Assembly (NCBI RefSeq): GCF_022347565.1
Contig: NZ_JAKRGH010000003.1
Location: 186,001-250,000, forward strand
From: Vibrio sp. Of7-15
GTDB lineage: Bacteria > Pseudomonadota > Gammaproteobacteria > Enterobacterales > Vibrionaceae
Length of the DNA: 64,000 nucleotides
Direction: 5' to 3'
Part shown: positions 36,312-44,559 of the stretch, one piece after another
Layout: each line of letters starts with the position of its first letter
Numbering within the stretch: position 1 is the first letter of the stretch
Position numbers and translations under genes: made by a program
The notes under the pieces: model-generated
Seen by the model: the letters and a program-made list of their open reading frames with translations, nothing else
Told to the model about the DNA's origin: nothing
The model's database searches: none

Positions 36312-38248
36312 TGAGTAGTAACAAGTTTCAATATTCAGCGTTAGCTCTATTAGTTTTTGGAGCGACACAGGCAAACGCTGCATTGTACAAAGTTGTAGAA
36401 GTTGATGCATCGGCAGTCACGGCTAATGAATATCATGCAAGTGCGATAGAGCCTTCATCAAATGTCGATTGCTTTGATATTGCCAACTCTAATTCAGTAG
36501 ATTGTGCTGCTGATAGTCCAACTAATACTTTTTCTTTAGCGGGTGACACTCGAAACGGTACTGAGGGTTTTTCTTACCGTGAAGAAGTTCCGTATATGGT
36601 GGATAACCATTTCTATTATTTAGATCGTGATGATCTAGAAAGTTATTGTCATAACGAATTGGGTTATAACACATGTAATTCTTGGGCAGATCGTCAATGG
36701 TCTGGTATTAATGGTGCTGGTGGCTTAAGTCGAGAACGTAATGCATGGAATATTGGCTCTTATGCGTCAAATGCCATTGCGTTTAAAGATACTACGGCGC
36801 TCACGCCTCCATTAACATCGGCTTATACGCCAGATTCTGGCAACTCTGCTACAACTCCGGTTGCGTCTACGGCAAATACTATTGTAAACAAATTAGCTAA
36901 AGATGCTGCGAATGCTGATATGACTTTAGGTAATACAAGCAGCGGTTATTACGATGTAAATGGTAAATACGCTCGTGTTTTCCGAAATCGTGGCTTTGTA
37001 AATGATGTCCAGTTACTTCCATTATCGACTAACGAAGATATTGTGAAGAAAATGGGGCATTCTATGGCGTGGGATTCTGCTGTCATTGGTGGAAAAACCT
37101 ATGTTGTAGGTAGTGCTTCAGTTTCTGCATTTGATTATGGTGATAAGGAAAAAGATTACTTAGGTGATCTGAATACTTGCGCAAGCAGTACCGATCCTGC
37201 GGCGTTAGCAGCTTGCCAGAATTTTGAGTTTGCTAATAAAGCATACATTTGGGAAGTACCAAGCTCTGGTAACAGCACTGAGGGGATCACTGTGTCTGGT
37301 TGGGCTGATGGCACAAATAATACGGCAAATCATCATCAAGCAGCTTCACAGGCCAGTGCAAGAGCAATCGCGATTGATAAAACATCATCTAACCCATATA
37401 TGGCTGGTTTTAATACGTGGTTTGATGGTGACAATGTATTAATGCAAGCGGCTGTTTTTAAACCAAATGGTACTTTTGATGCATCCAATCTTGTTGCTAA
37501 TGCTTGGACACCGTCATTAATTCAGAATGCACAGGTCGAAATAGGAAGTGAATATATTCACTCTAACTCTGTTGCTACAGACATTAATGAAAATTTGATT
37601 GTTATTGGTACGGCTAAGCGTCGTGGTGATAAGCCAGAAAGTGGTGCTGCTGCTAATCGACTATTTGTTGCTGATGCCTCTCAAGCTACTGTCTCTGCAA
37701 GCTTTTTATCTGGTGGTATTTTCTTCACTGGTGCTGGTGGCGAAATGAATGCGATCAATAACATGAATGAAATTGTTGGTCGTGTGGACATTGAAAATAT
37801 TCGTGAGAAAGACGGTAAGCAGCGTCGTCAACGCGCATTTATTTATGCTTATGATGATGGGAAAGGAACCAATACTCGTGCCGATGTTTATGGTGGACAT
37901 AAAGCATGGTTATTGGATGACTTAACCAACGGTGGCTCTTTTTCTTCGGTAAACAATGCATACCGTATCTACGATGCGACCGACATTAATGATGCCGGTG
38001 TTATTTCTGCCACCGCTTTAAAATGTGAAGGTGGTTATGACACAACCGCGAGTGATTCTTACTGTGGAAATGGCAACACGGATGAGAAGGTTGTCGCGGT
38101 TAAATTGATCCCTATTGCTGATGAGAATGCCCGTAGTATCCAGTCTCGACCAGAAAATGAGACTAAGATTGAACGACAAGGTGCAGGGGTAGGTTGGTTA
38201 GCTCTAACATTACTTGCATTCATTGGGCTCCGACGCCGAATATCTTAA
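36311..38248 (+). CDS. DUF3466 family exported protein with GlyGly-CTERM-like tail
   Basis: 645 aa. The ATG at 36311 overlaps the uup stop (TAATG). An N-terminal signal peptide is visible (ALALLVFGATQANAALYKV). The large middle part resembles a repeat-containing beta-rich surface protein with several Asn-Asp-x-G segments (AINNMNEIVGRV, DATDINDAGVISA) as in the DUF3466 family. The C-terminus is GAGVGWLALTLLAFIGLRRR: a Gly-rich turn, one membrane helix and an Arg cluster. That is the arrangement of GlyGly-CTERM sorting signals processed by rhombosortase, an intramembrane protease found in Vibrio. Function unknown. A very strong terminator follows. Confidence 0.82.
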   Translation: MSSNKFQYSALALLVFGATQANAALYKVVEVDASAVTANEYHASAIEPSSNVDCFDIANSNSVDCAADSPTNTFSLAGDTRNGTEGFSYREEVPYMVDNHFYYLDRDDLESYCHNELGYNTCNSWADRQWSGINGAGGLSRERNAWNIGSYASNAIAFKDTTALTPPLTSAYTPDSGNSATTPVASTANTIVNKLAKDAANADMTLGNTSSGYYDVNGKYARVFRNRGFVNDVQLLPLSTNEDIVKKMGHSMAWDSAVIGGKTYVVGSASVSAFDYGDKEKDYLGDLNTCASSTDPAALAACQNFEFANKAYIWEVPSSGNSTEGITVSGWADGTNNTANHHQAASQASARAIAIDKTSSNPYMAGFNTWFDGDNVLMQAAVFKPNGTFDASNLVANAWTPSLIQNAQVEIGSEYIHSNSVATDINENLIVIGTAKRRGDKPESGAAANRLFVADASQATVSASFLSGGIFFTGAGGEMNAINNMNEIVGRVDIENIREKDGKQRRQRAFIYAYDDGKGTNTRADVYGGHKAWLLDDLTNGGSFSSVNNAYRIYDATDINDAGVISATALKCEGGYDTTASDSYCGNGNTDEKVVAVKLIPIADENARSIQSRPENETKIERQGAGVGWLALTLLAFIGLRRRIS

Positions 38249-38260
38249 GAGTATAATTTT

Positions 38261-38299
38261 AGCTCGGGTTCACATTTTGTGAGCCCGAGCTTTTTTTTG
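38261..38299 (+). terminator. Strong terminator after the DUF3466 gene
   Basis: 14-bp stem AGCTCGGGTTCACA / TGTGAGCCCGAGCT (one G-T pair), TTT loop, then TTTTTTTG. Confidence 0.92.
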
Positions 38300-38415
38300 T
38301 CTTGAATATCATTCTTAGTTGACCGATTCTTTAATAGTGGATTCATAGAAATGCCACGAAGTAGTAACAGTAGTATTTTGCAAGACATATTAATTGCGTA
38401 TATGAGGACTGAACT

Positions 38416-38589
38416 ATGAAGAGACAAAAGCGTGATCGCCTTGAAAGAGCACAATCTAAAGGCTATCAAGCAGGGTTGAATGGCCGTTCAACAGAAGCTT
38501 GCCCATATCAAGCTACAGATGCTCGTTCTTATTGGCTAGGTGGTTGGCGTGATGCCCGCGATGATAAACATACCGGTCTCTACAAATAA
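38416..38589 (+). CDS. rmf: Ribosome modulation factor
   Basis: 57-aa stationary-phase protein that converts 70S ribosomes to inactive 100S dimers. The sequence starts MKRQKRDRLERAQSKGYQAG and ends DDKHTGLYK, with the conserved YWLGGWRDAR core; this is a close match to E. coli RMF. It lies between the DUF3466 gene and fabA, the usual gammaproteobacterial place. AGGA (38404-38407) precedes the ATG, and the gene has its own terminator. Confidence 0.96.
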   Translation: MKRQKRDRLERAQSKGYQAGLNGRSTEACPYQATDARSYWLGGWRDARDDKHTGLYK

Positions 38590-38623
38590 TTACACTCCCT
38601 CAGTTTCCTGAATAACGGTTATT

Positions 38624-38651
38624 AGCCCCTGTTTGAATCAGGGGCTTTTAA
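38624..38651 (+). terminator. Terminator after rmf
   Basis: AGCCCCTG / CAGGGGCT with a 7-nt loop, then TTTAAA. Confidence 0.8.
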
Positions 38652-38659
38652 ACACACTT

Positions 38660-38676
38660 TAATGCACTATAATTAA
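38660..38676 (+). repeat. 17-bp repeat, copy 1
   Basis: TAATGCACTATAATTAA, identical at 42414-42430. It contains a perfect TATAAT, and both copies lie between convergent genes. Confidence 0.5.
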
Positions 38677-38690
38677 ATCAAAGGAGCAAT

Positions 38691-38716
38691 AAAAAACCAG
38701 CATATTCGCTGGTTTT
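38691..38716 (-). terminator. Terminator of fabA
   Basis: On the minus strand AAAACCAGC / GCTGGTTTT with a 6-nt loop, followed by TTATT. Confidence 0.82.
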
Positions 38717-38733
38717 GAAAAGTAAAACTTCTA

Positions 38734-39255
38734 TTAGAATGCAGAAGTATCTTGGAATAAGCCAACTTTCAAATCTTTTGCTGCGTAAATTTCTTTACCA
38801 TCAACAAGAACTTTACCATCCGCTAGGCCCATTACTAAACGGCGATTAACGACACGTTTAATATCAATTTCATACGTTACTTTTTTCGCAGTAGGTAAGA
38901 TTTGGCCTGTGAATTTCACTTCACCAACACCTAATGCACGGCCTTTACCTTCGCCATCAACCCAGCCAAGGAAGAAACCAACAAGCTGCCACATTGCATC
39001 TAAGCCAAGGCAACCAGGCATTACAGGGTCGCCAGGGAAATGGCAATCAAAGAACCAGAGGTCTGGAGTGATGTCTAATTCAGCAACAATTTTACCCTTA
39101 CCAAATTCACCACCTTCATCACTGATGTGAGAAATACGGTCCATCATAAGCATGTTTGGCGCTGGCAGTTGAGGACGGCCTGGGCCAAAAAGCTCTCCCT
39201 GGCTTGATGCTATTAAGTGTTCGCGAGTATAAGAATCAAATTTGTTTTGTGGCAT
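38734..39255 (-). CDS. fabA: 3-hydroxydecanoyl-ACP dehydratase/isomerase FabA
   Basis: Dehydrates 3-hydroxyacyl-ACP and isomerises trans-2 to cis-3-decenoyl-ACP, the branch point for unsaturated fatty acids. 173 aa from the ATG at 39255 ([15 protein letters not shown]), which matches the family start; the frame is open nine codons further. The catalytic histidine is in [20 protein letters not shown] and the aspartate in LGLDAMWQL. It lies between rmf and the Lon-like protease gene as in E. coli. Confidence 0.96.
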   Translation of the reverse strand: MPQNKFDSYTREHLIASSQGELFGPGRPQLPAPNMLMMDRISHISDEGGEFGKGKIVAELDITPDLWFFDCHFPGDPVMPGCLGLDAMWQLVGFFLGWVDGEGKGRALGVGEVKFTGQILPTAKKVTYEIDIKRVVNRRLVMGLADGKVLVDGKEIYAAKDLKVGLFQDTSAF

Positions 39256-39319
39256 TAGTACTGCTCCTAGTAACAATGGCAATCATCTTAGCGAACACGT
39301 GTAAGCTAATCAACTCGGA

Positions 39320-41014
39320 TCAGTTCTGGACAAACCAGTTCTTTAACTTGCTGAGTAAGTTAGGGTTCTCATGCTCGTGATGTTCAAATTCTTCAATTCT
39401 TTGTGCGATGCGGTTCAAAATAGTGTCTTTTTCACTCTCGCCACGAAAGGCTTTTCCTGTTAGTAACGGAATAGCTTCATCGACCGATTCAACAGACCAA
39501 ATATGGAATTTTTTCGCTTTGATTGCCTCGACCACATCATCAGCAAGCACTAAGTTACGTAAATTAGTTTTAGGAAGAATGACACCTTGTTTACCCGTTA
39601 AACCACGATGAGAACAAATATGGAAAAAACCTTCCACTTTTTCATTTATTCCACCAACGGCTTGAACTCGGCCAAATTGATCGACTGCGCCAGTCACCGC
39701 GATTTGCTGATTGATAGGCTGCTCTGATAGGGCGCTAACTAAAGAGCACAGTTCCGCCAAAGAAGCACTATCGCCATCGACTTCGCAATAAGACTGCTCA
39801 AACACAATTGAAGCCGAGTAGGGAAGAGGCTCATTTAAATTTAGTGAACTACTCACAAAAGCTTGCATGATCATCATGCCTTTAGCGTGCAGGTTACCAC
39901 CTAGCTCTGCTTTACGCTCTACGTCTGAAATATCGCCATCGCCAAAATGAATTACACAGGATATACGAGCTGGTTCACCATAAGGACGAGGGTGACCAGG
40001 TACTTCAATGACCGTCAGGCCATTCACTTGTCCGACTTGTTCACCTTCACATTGAATAACCACTTGTCCTTCAAGAATGTCTTCTACTGCTCTGAGAGGT
40101 AGGTAGCTCTCACGATAGTTTCTGGCTTGCATCGCACCATGAATATGCTGGCTAGTAATCGCATTTCCTTTGGATTCAAATGCAGATTCAGCAAGAATAT
40201 TCTGATGCCAGATAGGACAAAGTGGGACCCTAAGTTGGTCTTCATATTCACGGGCACCTGCAACAAGAAGTGCTTCCAGTGCATCTTTATCTGCTAATGG
40301 AGGAAGGTTGTTTTCTTTTAGTAAACCTTTGATAAAGCTAATATAGTTCGGTAATAAAGCATCTGACAGTAAAAACTCCAGCTCAAACTCACCAAACAGA
40401 GACATCCCAGAGTTTAAATCAGGTTCTAAATTATCCAACTCTCCTAGCAAAGCACGATCACCCACAATGACTAACTTAATATCAATAGGGGTTGGCTCTG
40501 GTAGGGTGGTGGCTGCTTTAGAGTCGCTTGGTTGCCAATGTAGTGGTTGACCTAGCAGCACCGATTTTAATCGAGGCCAAGCTTGCGGGTTTGCCAGTAT
40601 GGCCGTTACCGATAAAACGAGGTAACCACCATGTGCTTTATGCAATAACCCGTATTCAGTTTGGGAAGTTGTTACGCCATCTTCTGAAATTGCATGGACA
40701 CAACCAAATAATTCTCTTTCAGAAATGGTTTCTGACATCAAAACAGTTTGCTCAGTGTAGCACATCGCTTCGGCACGCCTTGTTGCTACATCACTGAGCC
40801 ATTCTTTTATTAACGTTCTGTAAATCGAGTTATCTAGGGCATTAACCAATAAAACATTAGGCCGAGAAGAAATAGCACAGAATCGGTGAATTGCATCCAT
40901 CAATTTTGGCTGTAATGCACTTAATGAACCACTCGAATACTGATCAAAATCAGCTAACACTGATGAAAATTGATCGTAATTTGGAATCGCTGAACACCAG
41001 TTTTCTTCTTGCAT
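39320..41014 (-). CDS. Lon-like protease (LonH/YcbZ type)
   Basis: 564 aa. The C-terminal Lon protease domain carries the Ser-Lys dyad: serine in CEVDGDSASLAELCSLV and lysine in GGINEKVEGFF. The N-terminal half resembles an AAA module, but I see no intact Walker A (G-x4-GKS/T), so ATP-driven unfolding is doubtful. E. coli YcbZ is similar in length and also sits next to fabA and matP. The start ATG (41014) faces matP divergently across about 190 bp. Confidence 0.88.
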   Translation of the reverse strand: MQEENWCSAIPNYDQFSSVLADFDQYSSGSLSALQPKLMDAIHRFCAISSRPNVLLVNALDNSIYRTLIKEWLSDVATRRAEAMCYTEQTVLMSETISERELFGCVHAISEDGVTTSQTEYGLLHKAHGGYLVLSVTAILANPQAWPRLKSVLLGQPLHWQPSDSKAATTLPEPTPIDIKLVIVGDRALLGELDNLEPDLNSGMSLFGEFELEFLLSDALLPNYISFIKGLLKENNLPPLADKDALEALLVAGAREYEDQLRVPLCPIWHQNILAESAFESKGNAITSQHIHGAMQARNYRESYLPLRAVEDILEGQVVIQCEGEQVGQVNGLTVIEVPGHPRPYGEPARISCVIHFGDGDISDVERKAELGGNLHAKGMMIMQAFVSSSLNLNEPLPYSASIVFEQSYCEVDGDSASLAELCSLVSALSEQPINQQIAVTGAVDQFGRVQAVGGINEKVEGFFHICSHRGLTGKQGVILPKTNLRNLVLADDVVEAIKAKKFHIWSVESVDEAIPLLTGKAFRGESEKDTILNRIAQRIEEFEHHEHENPNLLSKLKNWFVQN

Positions 41015-41206
41015 ATTACTGAACTATCTTAATTTTGAACCTAAAGGTATCGCAGTATATAGGATAAGGTGAAGTGACAGTAGTATTTGTTTTGTTTACT
41101 TAAAAAACAATCAATTAAAGTGAAATAGATGGTGCAACTGGTTGTTTTACGTTACAAGCGCAGTTACACTGTAACCCTATTCGGCAAGGTAGATAAAAAG
41201 GTCAAT

Positions 41207-41656
41207 ATGAAATATCAACAACTTGAGAATTTGGAAGCAGGCTGGAAATGGAATTACTTAGTTAAAAAATTCAAGGCCGGTGAATCCATAACCAGATACA
41301 TTGATAGCAGTGAACAAGAGCATGCGGTTGAGCTACTATTTGCTATGGAGCATGATCCAACCCTAGTTATTGACTGGATTAATAATCATATCTCTCTAGA
41401 ATTAGAAAATAAGCTGAAGCAATCAATACGAGCGAAACGAAAGCGTCACTTTAATGCAGAGCAGGAACACACTCGCAAAAAGTCGATTGATTTAGATTTT
41501 CGTGTTTGGGAAAAGTTGGCGGAACGTTCTAATGAGTTAGGCGCAACCTTATCCGATACCATTGAGTATTTATTAAGTGAAGCGTCACGTACAGAGCAAG
41601 CCGGTTTAGCTACGGATGCCTTAAAAAAAGACCTACATAACTTATTGGATGAGTAA
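41207..41656 (+). CDS. matP: Macrodomain Ter protein MatP
   Basis: Binds 13-bp matS sites and condenses the terminus region of the chromosome. 149 aa from the ATG at 41207 (MKYQQLENLEAGWKW), the family start; the longer upstream frame is not conserved. The ribbon-helix-helix DNA-binding segment is visible in RKKSIDLDFRVWEKL followed by LSDTIEYLLSEA. Its targets appear nearby: perfect matS-type sites at 44134 and 46320 and a dif site at 45225. Confidence 0.95.
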   Translation: MKYQQLENLEAGWKWNYLVKKFKAGESITRYIDSSEQEHAVELLFAMEHDPTLVIDWINNHISLELENKLKQSIRAKRKRHFNAEQEHTRKKSIDLDFRVWEKLAERSNELGATLSDTIEYLLSEASRTEQAGLATDALKKDLHNLLDE

Positions 41657-41672
41657 ATAGAGTGGAGTAGTT

Positions 41673-41996
41673 ATGATATATGTGGTGGGTGTTGCCAGTC
41701 TTATTATTTTTTGGTTGGTTTTTTATGATAGACCAGCAATAAAAATGCAGTTTAAGGAAGGGAAGCTAGTAAAGCAATCAGGTAATATACCCCATGGCTT
41801 TCTGATGAACTGCACAGAAATTGCTCACAAAACGCCTTTTGATGGTGTGGTGAAAGTATATATCAACCGACATAACAAGAAATTGAAGTTTTCTAAAGGT
41901 GTACCTGGAAGAATACAGCAACGAATTAAGAATGTTTTTCCTCATGAAAGCTTCAAAACAGTTAGAAAAGTTAAGTATAAGAAAAGAAGAAGATGA
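41673..41996 (+). CDS. DUF3634 family small membrane protein
   Basis: 107 aa, one N-terminal membrane helix (VVGVASLIIFWLVFY) and a basic soluble part ending KVKYKKRRR. It resembles the DUF3634 family of Vibrio and relatives; function unknown. It starts 16 bp after matP and its stop overlaps the next start (ATGA), so matP, this gene and the PPC-domain gene form an operon. Confidence 0.75.
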   Translation: MIYVVGVASLIIFWLVFYDRPAIKMQFKEGKLVKQSGNIPHGFLMNCTEIAHKTPFDGVVKVYINRHNKKLKFSKGVPGRIQQRIKNVFPHESFKTVRKVKYKKRRR

Positions 41997-42385
41997 CCCC
42001 ACACGTATTTAGATTAACTCAAGGGAAAGATCTACGTCGATCAATAGAGGAGTATGTAAAAAGTAGCTCCATCACAGGCGGTAGCTTACTTTCTTGTGTA
42101 GGGTGTTTGTCTAAAGCGTCAATCAGGCTAGCGGATGAATCAAAGACGTTAGAAGTCGATGGGCCTTTAGAAATTATTTCACTATCGGGCACATTAACAC
42201 CAGACCATGTTCACCTGCATATCTCGGTGGCAGATAAACATGGTCATGTGATTGGTGGTCATCTTAACTTAGGTTCTATGGTGTCTTATACAGCCGAAAT
42301 CTGTTTAGTGTCATTTGATTCATTATCTTTAGGCCGTGAATATGATCCAGATACAGGGTTCACAGAGCTAGTTGTATTGGATTAA
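41993..42385 (+). CDS. PPC/DUF296-domain DNA-binding-like protein
   Basis: 130 aa, a single PPC (plant and prokaryote conserved, DUF296) domain. The family's metal-site histidines are visible in TPDHVHLHISVADKHGHVIGGH. Bacterial PPC proteins form trimers; their role is not established. The ATG overlaps the stop of the DUF3634 gene by 4 bp. No AT-hook is present, so DNA binding should not be assumed. Confidence 0.85.
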   Translation: MTPHVFRLTQGKDLRRSIEEYVKSSSITGGSLLSCVGCLSKASIRLADESKTLEVDGPLEIISLSGTLTPDHVHLHISVADKHGHVIGGHLNLGSMVSYTAEICLVSFDSLSLGREYDPDTGFTELVVLD

Positions 42386-42413
42386 GGATAGAACAGCATT
42401 AATCCAAACAACC

Positions 42414-42430
42414 TAATGCACTATAATTAA
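42414..42430 (+). repeat. 17-bp repeat, copy 2
   Basis: Identical to 38660-38676. It lies just after the PPC-domain gene, between convergent genes. Confidence 0.5.
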
Positions 42431-42464
42431 TATGCACTAAACAATAAATAAAAAACTAATCACC

Positions 42465-43010
42465 TCAATCATTAAAATCAATGATCATAGAATTATTTTT
42501 AATCAGGAGGCTAGGCTCAGCCGCTTTAATTAAAGATTCAGATAGCTTGGAATCTTTAAGTTTGTATACAGGCTCATTAGTCAAAAATAAACTAACCACA
42601 GAAACAAGTGGTTTTACAACCTTTCGAAGGTGAGAGTCTATCGGGTAACTTTTACTGTCTAGCTTCTCTAACCGTACATTTTTCAGATAAATAGCCCCTT
42701 TTTCTTTATCATAAAAGGGGATAGCGCTGAAGTTTAGTGATAGGTCAAGTTCTTTGTTTTCCTGATTGAATATTTCAAGGTCGCCCGTCGCAGCAGCTTC
42801 TACATCAATTCGATTCTCAGCCACACGTCCTATTTTTACCGCTAAGTCATCTAAGTGTAACGTCGCATAGAGTAAACCAGGTAAACCAACTTCATGGTTA
42901 TATTCAATTTCTTCATTCAAGTACTTGCTTACATCTTGCTCAGTAATGGTGTAACTGGTGCACCCAGATATAATCAATGAGCTGAAAAGGGCGATAATAT
43001 GCTTCTTCAT
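42465..43010 (-). CDS. DUF1439-type lipoprotein (YceB-like)
   Basis: 181 aa with a lipoprotein signal: MKKHIIALFSSLIISGCTS, lipobox LISGC, mature Cys at residue 16. The mature part is rich in beta strands and ends in the long amphipathic helix expected of the DUF1439/YceB fold, a tubular lipid-binding-like family. The position after the lipid-modified Cys suggests the outer membrane. A TATAAT-like box (43043-43055, minus strand) may be its promoter. Function unknown. Confidence 0.8.
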   Translation of the reverse strand: MKKHIIALFSSLIISGCTSYTITEQDVSKYLNEEIEYNHEVGLPGLLYATLHLDDLAVKIGRVAENRIDVEAAATGDLEIFNQENKELDLSLNFSAIPFYDKEKGAIYLKNVRLEKLDSKSYPIDSHLRKVVKPLVSVVSLFLTNEPVYKLKDSKLSESLIKAAEPSLLIKNNSMIIDFND

Positions 43011-43182
43011 AGTAACCTTACTTATTGATAGTAATAAATTATTATAGTGTTACGTTGTAATTTTTACTATATCAATATCATTTTCTCATGATGTATTAGC
43101 GGCCAAAGCCATAATCAATGTATAAAAATAGTACATTGAGGTAATATTCGTTGCTTGTTTTTGAATTTGATCTGATTTTTGC

Positions 43183-43202
43183 CTATTTTGTATACAAAAT
43201 AG
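43183..43202. promoter_or_regulatory. 20-bp perfect palindrome, candidate operator
   Basis: CTATTTTGTATACAAAATAG is a perfect inverted repeat with no spacer. The TTGTATACAA core resembles operators of GntR-family (FadR-like) repressors. It lies 173 bp upstream of the DUF1439 gene and 61 bp upstream of a small + strand frame. Confidence 0.5.
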
Positions 43203-43263
43203 TAATGGTAGAGTTAGGTACCTATTCAATGATGAATGAAATAAGCCCAAATTCAGGCAGAAA

Positions 43264-43416
43264 GTGAAAGTACTTCGAGGAAGTAGAAAATTAGCGAGCT
43301 TGATGCACAGATATCTCAGCCCATTTAGAAATAACGCAGAACAGAAAGCCAAGCAAAAAAACAAACTACTTGGCATTTCCAATTTAATAACAAGATTTAG
43401 AGCATTAAGTTGGTGA
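43264..43416 (+). CDS. Possible small basic protein gene
   Basis: 50-codon frame with a GTG start (VKVLRGSRKLASLMHRYLS), strongly basic, ending ITRFRALSW. It lies downstream of the 20-bp palindrome. There is no good ribosome-binding site, and the upstream frame MMNEISPNSGRK ends just before it, so it could be the end of a frameshifted gene. Low confidence. Confidence 0.3.
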   Translation: MKVLRGSRKLASLMHRYLSPFRNNAEQKAKQKNKLLGISNLITRFRALSW

Positions 43417-43418
43417 AA

Positions 43419-43736
43419 CTAAAATACACCGGCTTCTTTTAATGCGATGGAACATTCACGAGCATGCTTAGGGTAATTCACTTCCAAAAAGTGCGATAAA
43501 TCTAAAAATAATTCCTTTAAATCTTTCGCTTCTTTTTCACTCAAGTCTTCAATGAACTCTTCGTATTCAAGCAAATCCATCTGCGATTTATGATCCATAA
43601 TCCAAGTAACAATAACTTGTTGTGGAATTTTAGACAATGTTGCGGTACGTACAACAGCATACCTGACTTTTCTTGTCGCAAAGCGGTACCATGCAAAACC
43701 ATACAAAAGTACAACAATAACAATGGTCGTTATCAT
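43419..43736 (-). CDS. Small hypothetical membrane protein
   Basis: 105 aa (108 from a GTG nine bases upstream). One N-terminal membrane helix (ITTIVIVVLLYGFAWYRFA) is followed by a soluble helical part rich in Glu/Lys/Leu (EEFIEDLSEKEAKDLKELFL). No family recognised. An AGAG sequence sits about nine bases before the ATG. It stands alone at the left edge of the terminus region. Confidence 0.65.
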   Translation of the reverse strand: MITTIVIVVLLYGFAWYRFATRKVRYAVVRTATLSKIPQQVIVTWIMDHKSQMDLLEYEEFIEDLSEKEAKDLKELFLDLSHFLEVNYPKHARECSIALKEAGVF

Positions 43737-44030
43737 AAAGTTCACTCTAGAAGAGAGGGTGATATTATTGATGATTATAATAATATTTATTTTGTGGGAA
43801 TTGCGAGAGGAATCGCATATTTTATGTAAGTATTTTTTCTTTATTCCTAATCTTAAGCGAAGAAAATTTTATTAGGTAAGGGAAAAATTTAAAATTTTAC
43901 ATCTTCCTCATTCAATCAAATGATCCTGTAACGTTATGTTTATATGAATAACCGACTAGTCACTCTATGCTATTGAGCTAGCCAATGTGGTGATCTTAAT
44001 CATTTCAAATCATCAGTTTATCTGCAAGAT
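43737..44030. other. AT-rich gap left of the phage remnant
   Basis: About 290 bp without a supported gene. It is very AT-rich, with short A/T inverted repeats around 43870-43900. The base composition changes to distinctly higher GC from about 44040, which marks the left end of foreign DNA approximately. Confidence 0.45.
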
Positions 44031-44237
44031 CATCATTTCCGTTTTGCCCCAAGCCATGAAAACGACACCGACCACTATGTAAAGACGATCTCCAAGTGGA
44101 CAGGCATTCCCGCCACACTGCCTATCAATACCAGTGACAATGTCACGTTAGCCAGCGTATTGCACGCCATGTCACGCATGGAAGTGGGCAACTATTACAC
44201 GCTGAAAACGGCGCGGGCGGGGGTCGATATTGCATGA
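44031..44237 (+). pseudogene. 3' fragment of a phage virion-protein gene
   Basis: A frame open from about 43980 to the TGA at 44235-44237 reads FRFAPSHENDTDHYV, then TISKWTGIPATLPINTSDN and ends KTARAGVDIA. This matches the pattern of the C-terminal half of small phage structural/peptidoglycan-binding proteins (R-W/F-A-P-x-x-E-N-D-T-x-x-Y, then a T-G-I and an L-A-x-x-x-x-A block). The N-terminal half is missing, and the frame appears to shift near 44028, where another frame would give a better continuation. The GC content is higher than in the neighbours. It carries a matS site at 44134. Confidence 0.55.
44134..44146. other. matS site (left)
   Basis: GTGACAATGTCAC matches the MatP target consensus GTGACRNYGTCAC at every position. 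It lies inside the phage virion-protein fragment, 1.1 kb left of dif. Confidence 0.8.
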
Positions 44238-44335
44238 CGAAGCGACATATTGTTTTAAAACTCAGTATTAGCGTGGCGGGCATGGTCATCGGTGCGTACA
44301 CCATAAAACACTTAAAAAAAGCGGGTTTATTATGA
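44234..44335 (+). CDS. 33-residue phage-derived membrane peptide
   Basis: MTKRHIVLKLSISVAGMVIG and a basic tail: one membrane helix. The ATG overlaps the stop of the virion-protein fragment and its own stop overlaps the next ORF (ATGA at both ends), the tight packing typical of small phages. Confidence 0.5.
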   Translation: MTKRHIVLKLSISVAGMVIGAYTIKHLKKAGLL

Positions 44336-44559
44336 AATTGAATGAAAGCAGCACAAAAACAGGTTTAGTCCTTTTAGGCACTGCCGCTACGGCATCGGTG
44401 ACAGGACAAACGCAACTTATTGACATCGACGTAACGAACTCAGGAGTGGAGTTAGGGGGACTAATTCCTACGATTATCATGGGGTTAGTGGTTTTTGGGA
44501 TGTTGCTCGAACAGAGAAAAAAGGATAGGGTGCGCGCATGGAAATATACCAAACATTGA
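44332..44559 (+). CDS. Phage-derived small membrane protein
   Basis: 75 aa: MKLNESSTKTGLVLLGTAAT, a middle segment with Ile/Asp/Thr, then a second hydrophobic stretch (LIPTIIMGLVVFGMLL) and a basic end (EQRKKDRVRAWKY). Probably a virion membrane or holin-like protein, by size, topology and context only. It overlaps the next ORF by 22 bp. Confidence 0.55.
   Translation: MKLNESSTKTGLVLLGTAATASVTGQTQLIDIDVTNSGVELGGLIPTIIMGLVVFGMLLEQRKKDRVRAWKYTKH

Noticed and set aside
43086-43382. 98-codon minus-strand frame with hydrophobic residues
   Set aside because: Low-complexity antisense to the small + strand frame and across the palindrome; no ribosome site and no family pattern.
43931-43947. Possible second dif-like half-site left of the phage remnant (TTATGTTTATA)
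   Set aside because: Only the first seven bases match the XerD arm, and the expected XerC arm upstream is absent.
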